27,630 nt of DNA from assembly GCA_015233485.1 (NCBI GenBank), contig JADFXO010000010.1:1-27630 (forward strand), written 5' to 3'. Below, piece after piece: positions 22,748-27,630 of the stretch. A program made the position numbers and the translations under genes. The notes below the pieces were generated by a model. The model did no database searches and had not been told where the DNA came from. It was given only the letters and a program-made list of their open reading frames with translations. This DNA is from Nitrospirota bacterium (lineage in GTDB: Bacteria > Nitrospirota > Thermodesulfovibrionia > Thermodesulfovibrionales > Magnetobacteriaceae). Position 1 is the stretch's first letter. Each line of letters opens with the position of its first letter.

Positions 22748-23797
22748 ATGAGACATAGTAGACTATTAATAGTACTGGTTATGGCCGCAATAATTTACAC
22801 GGCGGCTGGCCAGGTAACCGCAGGCGCGGACAGCACAGGCGGTACGCTCTTTTCGACGTATTGCATATCATGCCACAACACGGTGCCCACAACCGACCCA
22901 CGGCTTGTAGGCGCTTCCGCCTCAAAGATAACCAACGCGATAGTGACCATTCCACAAATGATAGGCAACTCCGCAATTCATACCCTGACCTCGACACAGA
23001 TTCAGTCCATCTCCGATTACATAGTCGGCACCGGGATGTCCACAAACTGGACGCTGGTCGGGGTTGGCGATTTCAACAAGGACGGCAACATTGAGATATT
23101 ATGGCGGGATATGATAAACGGTTATAACTACATGTGGCTGATGAATGGTACCACCGTAACGGGTGGAGTATTTCTTCCAACCCTCGCAGACACAAATACG
23201 TGGCTTGTTGAAGGAGTGGGAGATTTCAACAAGGACGGCTATGCGGACATCTTATGGAGAAACGTCTCAACCGACGAAAACGTAATATGGCTGATGAACG
23301 GCGCGACTGTACAAGGTTATGTCTCCCTTCCGGCGTTCAGCGACAGGAACTGGACAGTGGCCGCCATAGGGGATTTTGACGGCGACGGGTACGTTGACAT
23401 CCTCTGGAGGCACCTGGTTAATGGTTCTAATACCATATGGTATTTAAAAGGTACCACCTTCTCCACTGCTGCCTCTCTGCCCGCGTTATCAGATGAGAGT
23501 TGGGTAGTTGGAGGTGCCGCCGACATGGACCACGACGGACATACCGACGTATTGTGGAGAAATAAGACCGCCGGTTATAATCTTTATTGGGATCTCATCG
23601 GCACTAACGTCGGCAACTATTATCTGTTGCCTCAGGTAACGGATCCGAGCTGGACGATGATCGCGGCAGCGCAACCTGATTCTAACGGTAATGTCAAGAT
23701 TTATTTGAGAAATCAAAATGCCGGCACCACTGTAATCTGGACTATGAACGGGGCATCGCTCGTGAGTTATGTAGTGCTCCCGGCATTCGGGCCATAG
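22748..23797 (+). CDS. Secreted cytochrome c/FG-GAP (VCBS) repeat fusion
   Basis: The 349-aa protein starts with a signal peptide (about 1-27). A mini cytochrome c domain has CISCH at residues 39-43 and a probable Met ligand in PQMIGN. From about residue 100 there are five repeats of some 48 residues, each opening with a calcium-loop motif (DFNKDGNIEILW, DFNKDGYADILW, DFDGDGYVDILW, DMDHDGHTDVLW; the fifth, DSNGNVKIYL, is degenerate). This is the FG-GAP/VCBS pattern of extracellular beta-propellers. ATG 22748 is preceded by AAGGAGG. It is the last gene before a strong terminator. Its role is unknown; an outer-surface redox or adhesion function is possible. Confidence 0.88.
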   Translation: MRHSRLLIVLVMAAIIYTAAGQVTAGADSTGGTLFSTYCISCHNTVPTTDPRLVGASASKITNAIVTIPQMIGNSAIHTLTSTQIQSISDYIVGTGMSTNWTLVGVGDFNKDGNIEILWRDMINGYNYMWLMNGTTVTGGVFLPTLADTNTWLVEGVGDFNKDGYADILWRNVSTDENVIWLMNGATVQGYVSLPAFSDRNWTVAAIGDFDGDGYVDILWRHLVNGSNTIWYLKGTTFSTAASLPALSDESWVVGGAADMDHDGHTDVLWRNKTAGYNLYWDLIGTNVGNYYLLPQVTDPSWTMIAAAQPDSNGNVKIYLRNQNAGTTVIWTMNGASLVSYVVLPAFGP

Positions 23798-23809
23798 TTT
23801 TCTTGTTGA

Positions 23810-23840
23810 AAGGCCTGCCCTGAAACGGGTAGGCCTTTTT
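23810..23840 (+). terminator. Rho-independent terminator of the 17.4-23.8 kb operon
   Basis: AAGGCCTGCCC pairs with GGGTAGGCCTT around a TGAAAC loop (one G-T pair) and is followed by TTT. It lies 13 bp after the cytochrome/propeller stop codon. Confidence 0.88.
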
Positions 23841-23963
23841 ATCTATAACATATATATATTATCAGGCAATTTTGCAAATCTTATTTCCCTGTCCAACAAC
23901 AATTATAATTCCCTACTATATAGTGGACCCATTTTCAATAATCCAGAGGTGCAGACAGACGCT

Positions 23964-24098
23964 ATGAGATTAGCCAATAAGAAAGCTGACACTATAGATA
24001 CCTTTGGTGGTTTCGCACAAGGCGCAGACAGGCTACTGTTAGACCACGGATTTTCGCAAGCGTCTTTGGACATTCTTAATCCTAAAAACGGCAGTTAA
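23964..24098 (+). pseudogene. Short open frame running into the IS1380-family element
   Basis: The frame encodes MRLANKKADTIDTFGG, then FAQGADRLLLDHGFSQASLD and ILN, and enters the left IS end, where a stop occurs after six more codons. The frame is open upstream as far as the terminator but without a clear start or ribosome site. It is probably the 5' part of a gene cut by the IS. Its family is not recognised, and I cannot show it was the start of the DUF262 gene on the other side, although the two frames are in register across the element. Confidence 0.35.
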
Positions 24099-25719
24099 GT
24101 GTCAAAAGCACCCGGCATAAGTGCAAAATAAAATGGTTGAGCGGGTGGTTTTTGTAGAATTAGTCTAAAAGCGCATGTGATAATAATCTTCATTTTTTCT
24201 GCGGTATTCAAATGCTCCGCATATGTTTTTAGTTTCTTGAGAAAGGCCGCCAATGTTATCAGAACGGCTTGCACGTCACCTGCCCTGGCGTGGGTGCTTG
24301 TGATGGTAATACTGGTCTGTCCAGCATGTTTTGTTTGTTTCGCAACTGCATGGAGAAGTAGAGGGCGGCTGGTAATGGCCTCATGGTGTTTAGTGGGATT
24401 GGCAAGACGAACAAAGATAGACCACCAGTCATATATGAGTGCAACTATACGGCTTATAATCCTGCAGCGTTTAATATCATGCGTTGTGTAGCCTCCCCAG
24501 CCCCATTGGTTTTTTAACTCGTCAAGGCAATTTTCCATGTCGGCACGATCACGATAGTGTTGAGCAATCGTTAGTATTTCATCCTGCATGGATGTCACCA
24601 GTACTGCATACTCATAGCGCTTAACCTTGTCGATAGTTTCAATAAAAGCAAAATTAAGCTGCTCGGGGGCGTTGCCGTCAACCAAGGCAATTTCTCCCTT
24701 CAATTCCCTGCGAATTACGACTACACGCCGGCTTTTACTCCAACCTGATAGCTGTAATACAGCCTCTGTCCCACTAAACCCATATCCTGCATCTACCCAG
24801 CCTTCGGCGTTAAACAGCTTTTTAATAAGCCGTTTTACATTACTGGTAAGGCGCAGCTTTGACAAATAATGGATGCCGCGAGCTTCGGCTTCCGCTAATA
24901 TCGGCTCTACACCAAAAGCCACATCTGCACGAATGAATGTCGGTCTCTTATTTTCAGGCAGCGATTCAATAAGCTGCCACAGACCGGGGGCCACATGATG
25001 GGAGGTGGAATGATTCCCTGCATTAACTTCTACTGTCAGAGATAAACGCGTATTTGCCATGAAATAGCTGTGATAGCTATGGCATGGCCGACCAGGTTTG
25101 ATAGGATTGTACCCAACCACCGCCCCTTCCTGCTTGCCATAGAGACACTTTACTGTGGTATCAACATCCAGTATCCACGACCCTATAGACAAGGCTTGCC
25201 TTGTTACCCTTGATAGCTGTGCTTCCAACCACTCTATGCCTCTTTGCTCATCCATCCCCTTCAAGGCACGCCTCGCTGAGTCCTCACTTACTACCTTCGT
25301 CATCCCTAATAATTCCGGATTTACTCCATCACTACGAATTGCCGTTATGTGGGCATATCGTCTCTGACCCGCTAATACCGATAACAACAACGTACCCAAT
25401 ACATTTTCCTTTGTCGGTGCATTAGAGCTACCGTACTGAAGCGGACATTCCTCTATGAACGCATCATACAACCCGCTTACTTTAATAAAATTGATGAAAA
25501 ATGGTAGCTGCCCTAATGGCGTTACCGCTGCTTCTGGATTCCATTCTACGTGTACTTTCCCGCCATATGTGTCTACACTTACTTCATAGTTTTTCTTCAA
25601 CTCTCCTGTATTTTGCTCTTCTCCCATTGGGTGAGTGCTCCTTTTTCATTTTTTTGCCGTAACTCCCTGTCTTATATATTATTTTTTCCCTATATCATAA
25701 TTCAACTGCTTTTTCTAGG
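24081..25719 (-). mobile_element. IS1380-family insertion sequence
   Basis: The 1639-bp element is bounded by imperfect inverted repeats: CCTAAAAACGGCAGTTAA at 24081-24098, and CCTAGAAAAAGCAGTTGA read inward from 25719 (14 of 18 match). Ends starting CCT and one large DDE transposase fit the IS1380 family. I found no convincing target-site duplication (TAAT left, ATTA right), so an adjacent deletion or older rearrangement is possible. Confidence 0.85.
24095..25627 (-). CDS. IS1380-family transposase
   Basis: The 510-aa DDE transposase has the family signatures: a first catalytic Asp region LDVDTTVKCLYGKQEG followed by GYNPIKPGRPCHSYHSYF, a second in FIRADVAFG, and the C-terminal HYRDRADMENCLDELKNQWG block holding the last acidic residue. 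Length is normal and no frameshift is seen, so it may be active. The stop codon lies within the left inverted repeat. GGAG lies before the ATG on the minus strand. Codon usage and GC differ from the AT-rich DUF262 gene it interrupts. Confidence 0.93.
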   Translation of the reverse strand: MGEEQNTGELKKNYEVSVDTYGGKVHVEWNPEAAVTPLGQLPFFINFIKVSGLYDAFIEECPLQYGSSNAPTKENVLGTLLLSVLAGQRRYAHITAIRSDGVNPELLGMTKVVSEDSARRALKGMDEQRGIEWLEAQLSRVTRQALSIGSWILDVDTTVKCLYGKQEGAVVGYNPIKPGRPCHSYHSYFMANTRLSLTVEVNAGNHSTSHHVAPGLWQLIESLPENKRPTFIRADVAFGVEPILAEAEARGIHYLSKLRLTSNVKRLIKKLFNAEGWVDAGYGFSGTEAVLQLSGWSKSRRVVVIRRELKGEIALVDGNAPEQLNFAFIETIDKVKRYEYAVLVTSMQDEILTIAQHYRDRADMENCLDELKNQWGWGGYTTHDIKRCRIISRIVALIYDWWSIFVRLANPTKHHEAITSRPLLLHAVAKQTKHAGQTSITITSTHARAGDVQAVLITLAAFLKKLKTYAEHLNTAEKMKIIITCAFRLILQKPPAQPFYFALMPGAFDT

Positions 25720-26664
25720 ATTATAATTCCTGTTTTCCAGCGGGGCTATGTATGGACTCAAGTCGATGCGTCTTCTTTTATAGAAACCCTGCTGCTTGGA
25801 CTCCCTGTGCCTGGTATTTTTCTGTCAAGGGAAAGAAACTCAAAAAAGTATCTTGTAATTGATGGACAACAACGCCTTCTATCATTACAATATTTCGTTG
25901 ATGGCATATTTAGAACAGGAACAGTAAAAGGGAGTGCCTTTTCTTTAAAAAAAGTGCAAGAGAAATATAAGGATGCGACATATAGAACACTTGATGCTGA
26001 TGACAGAACACGGCTTAATGATTCTATTATCCATGCAACAATAATACAGCAGGATGATCCTAAAGATGATGATAGCAGTATTTTTTACATCTTTCAAAGA
26101 TTGAATAAGTATGGAAGGCGGCTGTTTCCCCATGAAATACGTAATAGCATATATAGAGGGGAGTTCAATGAGTTATTAAAGAAAATAAATGCGAATGAGA
26201 TATGGAGAAAAATATACGGCAAAGAAAGTCCAAGGCAGAAAGATATTGAATTAATATTACGATTTTTTGCTTTTTTTGATTATTCTGAAAAATATAGTCA
26301 TCCAATGAAGGATCTTCTAAATAAATATATGTCAAAACATAGAGATTTAAAACCTCCATATACCGCGGACAGATATATTAATTTATTCAATTCGACTATA
26401 AGGGTTATTTATAATTCACTTTCAAAAAATGCCTTTCGTCCTGAAAAATCATTAAATGCAGCAGTCCTTGATGCTGTCATGGTTGGTATTGCTAATAGAT
26501 TGCAAAAAGGTGAAATTACTGATTTGGATGGTTTGAAAAATAAATATGAAATGTTGCTAAACAATCCTGTTTTTAAAGAAGCATATAAAAAAGCAACGTC
26601 AAATGAAGAAAATATAAAGACAAGGTTAAAATCAGCACATGAGGCGTTCACCAACATCCGTTAA
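25720..26664 (+). pseudogene. DUF262 (GmrSD N-terminal-type) gene, 5' end cut off by the IS
   Basis: The frame is open from the first base after the IS and encodes 314 residues. It begins IIIPVFQRGYVWTQ, the start of the DUF262 core, and continues with TLLLGLPVPGIFLS, VIDGQQRLLSLQYF, and IFYIFQRLNKYGRRLFPHEI. DUF262 domains are nucleotide-dependent nuclease or ParB-like domains of GmrS/GmrD restriction enzymes and related anti-phage systems. The N-terminal strand and start codon are missing; a GTG at 25807 could start only after the FQR motif. The gene is much more AT-rich than the rest of the window, suggesting horizontal transfer. The 3' end looks natural and overlaps a HEPN remnant. Confidence 0.85.
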
Positions 26665-26833
26665 AGGGGAAAGGAAAGACGCAATTGACAGCATAGTTGC
26701 TAATAGGAATCAAATTGCTCACGGCGAATATGTAGGCTTAAGTCTTGTGCTAATGAAAAATTATTACAAAAATGCATCGGAAGTGCTTGAGTTTATAAAA
26801 AAACAAATACAAAAACAAATGTCTGAAGATTAG
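26639..26833 (+). pseudogene. C-terminal remnant of a HEPN-type (RiboL-PSP/MAE_28990-like) protein
   Basis: The 64-residue frame contains KDAIDSIVANRNQIAHGE, then a Tyr-rich helix (MKNYYKNASEVLEFIKKQI). RNQIAH matches the Rx4-6H catalytic motif of HEPN ribonucleases. Full-length family members are around 200 residues or more, so most of the N-terminal bundle is missing. Its place directly after a DUF262 gene matches the known two-gene DUF262-HEPN arrangement, which here appears damaged at both genes. It overlaps the end of the DUF262 frame. Confidence 0.6.
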
Positions 26834-27126
26834 ATAATAATTACTTTAGTCGCTGCCAATAATAAAACGGGGGTTTCCAGTTTTCCGGTAAGTCTGTAAA
26901 ATTCGGCCTGTTCAACTGCGCGGCAGTCTCTCGTATCATTTAGCGATACTTCAAGCTCTTCAAAGTTTGGGGAGATATACCAGGCCCCTGAGGCCGCATC
27001 AGTAGATAGGCCGGCCCTGTCGTAGGTGTCGCCGTGCGGGGACTTGCTTCCGGGTATTTGTCTTGGGGCGGGGTCAGTGCCGTTGACCTTTCTCCAGTAC
27101 GCCGTAAAAAAACCATCCCACAACAA
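26830..27126 (-). CDS. Uncertain 98-aa ORF, perhaps a gene fragment
   Basis: The frame reads protein-like (WYISPNFEELEVSLNDTRD, then CRAVEQAEFYRLTGKLETP) and has GC and codon use closer to the native genes than to the DUF262 gene. It has only a TTG start, no ribosome site, and a stop seven codons further upstream. It converges on the HEPN remnant with a four-base overlap. No family is recognised. A gene remnant is as likely as a real gene. Confidence 0.3.
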   Translation of the reverse strand: MLWDGFFTAYWRKVNGTDPAPRQIPGSKSPHGDTYDRAGLSTDAASGAWYISPNFEELEVSLNDTRDCRAVEQAEFYRLTGKLETPVLLLAATKVIII

Positions 27127-27450
27127 GACGCGTTGCCAGTTCTCTTATTATACTGGCCCTCAATCTCCTCTATTATAGACTATTCTGCAACCAGTTTGTC
27201 TTGATTATTGCGCGTCTTGAGTCAATGGCATTGACCCGGGACCCCAAGTCTCCCTGCAAAACTTGACAATTCATGGTAACTTATGAAAGAATTAAAACAG
27301 CGGTGTGTGTAACGGTGCTGCATGTCAGTGTTTACAGCTTGGCAAACAATGCCTCCACGGTGGATTTATTCTGGCCTTAAAACCAAGGAGGGACAGGGCA
27401 AATCAAATAATTCTGGACAATTATGAATCGACAGTAGTATCATCAGTGGT
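27127..27450. other. Gene-free stretch before the DruA-like gene
   Basis: No convincing gene is visible. TTGACA at 27263-27268 could be a -35 box but no good -10 follows at the right distance. A 35-codon frame from 27273 has no ribosome site and is not called. Confidence 0.4.
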
Positions 27451-27630
27451 ATGGACAGGAGTTATGTTGAAGAAGTAGAAATGAAATTAGAAGAGATCGT
27501 TGTACGTCCGGTTCGTAAAGCAGAAGAGGCGCAATATAAAAGATTGATGGAAGAACATCATTATCTTGGCTTTCTTCCCAAGATAGGAGAAACGTTGTGG
27601 TATGTAGTGCTATGGCGTGAAGAGTGGGTA
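27451..27630 (+). CDS. DruA-like (DUF4338) protein, 3' end beyond the window
   Basis: The visible 60 codons include IVVRPVRKAEEAQYKRLMEE, HHYLGFLPKIGETLWYVVLW and REEWV, the opening of DUF4338 (Druantia protein DruA) proteins. DruA is a component of Druantia anti-phage systems, but many stand-alone homologues lie near transposable elements and may be recombination-related. The start may be ATG 27451 or ATG 27481; the family usually opens near the RPV motif, and neither ATG has a strong ribosome site. It adds to the accessory character of the right end of the window. Confidence 0.75.
   Translation, partial: MDRSYVEEVEMKLEEIVVRPVRKAEEAQYKRLMEEHHYLGFLPKIGETLWYVVLWREEWV

Noticed and set aside
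24077..25723. Target-site duplication of the IS1380-family element
   Set aside because: The flanking tetranucleotides TAAT and ATTA are inverted, not direct, copies, and shifting the boundary by one or two bases gives no match.
27273..27380. 35-codon frame downstream of TTGACA
   Set aside because: There is no ribosome site, no recognisable motif, and no proper -10 box; chance is sufficient.
1..27630. CRISPR arrays, rRNA and tRNA genes
   Set aside because: No regularly spaced direct repeats and no rRNA or cloverleaf-like segments were seen by eye; a tRNA scan was not possible.

Overview
The window is a bacterial chromosome segment of about 27.6 kb with moderate GC. The gene content points to an anaerobic or microaerophilic bacterium: c-type cytochromes, a superoxide reductase, ferredoxin-dependent 2-oxoacid oxidoreductase, bacterioferritins and small Cys-rich proteins. 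Nitrospirota or a deltaproteobacterial relative is my best guess, but this is inference from gene style only; there is no rRNA or other phylogenetic marker.

Layout. 0.2-2.0 kb: typA/bipA. 2.2-5.3 kb, minus strand: a small membrane protein, a TIGR01777-type epimerase, and a glutathionylspermidine-synthase-like enzyme paired with a UPF0323-like lipoprotein. 5.6-8.65 kb: periplasmic redox operon (cytochrome c, Tat-exported metallophosphoesterase, one-domain CuA cupredoxin) ending in a PAS sigma54 activator. 8.86-9.5 kb: Hsp20 behind a clear -24/-12 promoter, then a 42-aa Cys-rich protein. 9.87-10.9 kb: a second Cys-rich protein, a cupin and a superoxide reductase. 11.1-14.9 kb: a three-PAS histidine kinase and NarL-type response regulator. 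15.2-17.1 kb: GAF/HD-GYP phosphodiesterase. 17.4-23.8 kb: probable operon of four small proteins (three Cys-rich), a KorAB-type 2-oxoacid:ferredoxin oxidoreductase, two bacterioferritins and a secreted cytochrome c/beta-propeller fusion, ended by a terminator. 23.9-27.6 kb: accessory zone with an IS1380-family element cutting a DUF262 (GmrSD-type) gene, a HEPN remnant and the start of a DruA-like (DUF4338) gene.

Main discovery. Four transcription units (cytochrome/CuA, Cys-rich/superoxide reductase, HD-GYP, KorAB/bacterioferritin) share one promoter module of about 86 bp. It has an inverted-repeat box ending CCTAT, a second CCTAT exactly 21 bp later, exactly 22 bp to a TTGWTW -35 element, then 17-18 bp to a TG-extended GATAAT -10. 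Spacing is almost invariant while sequence between the boxes varies in the two most diverged copies. The boxes resemble NarL-type heptamers, and a NarL-family two-component system lies inside the set. I infer a local redox/oxidative-stress regulon.

Other structure. A 99-bp two-hairpin repeat occurs three times, two of them directly upstream of this module. A relic of a response-regulator 3' end at 17.1 kb shows that the module-c and module-d regions descend from a segmental duplication. The SOR leader and the Cys-rich tails have been shuffled into a mosaic small gene, and the second bacterioferritin has lost a ferroxidase ligand and carries the tail of a collapsed third copy.
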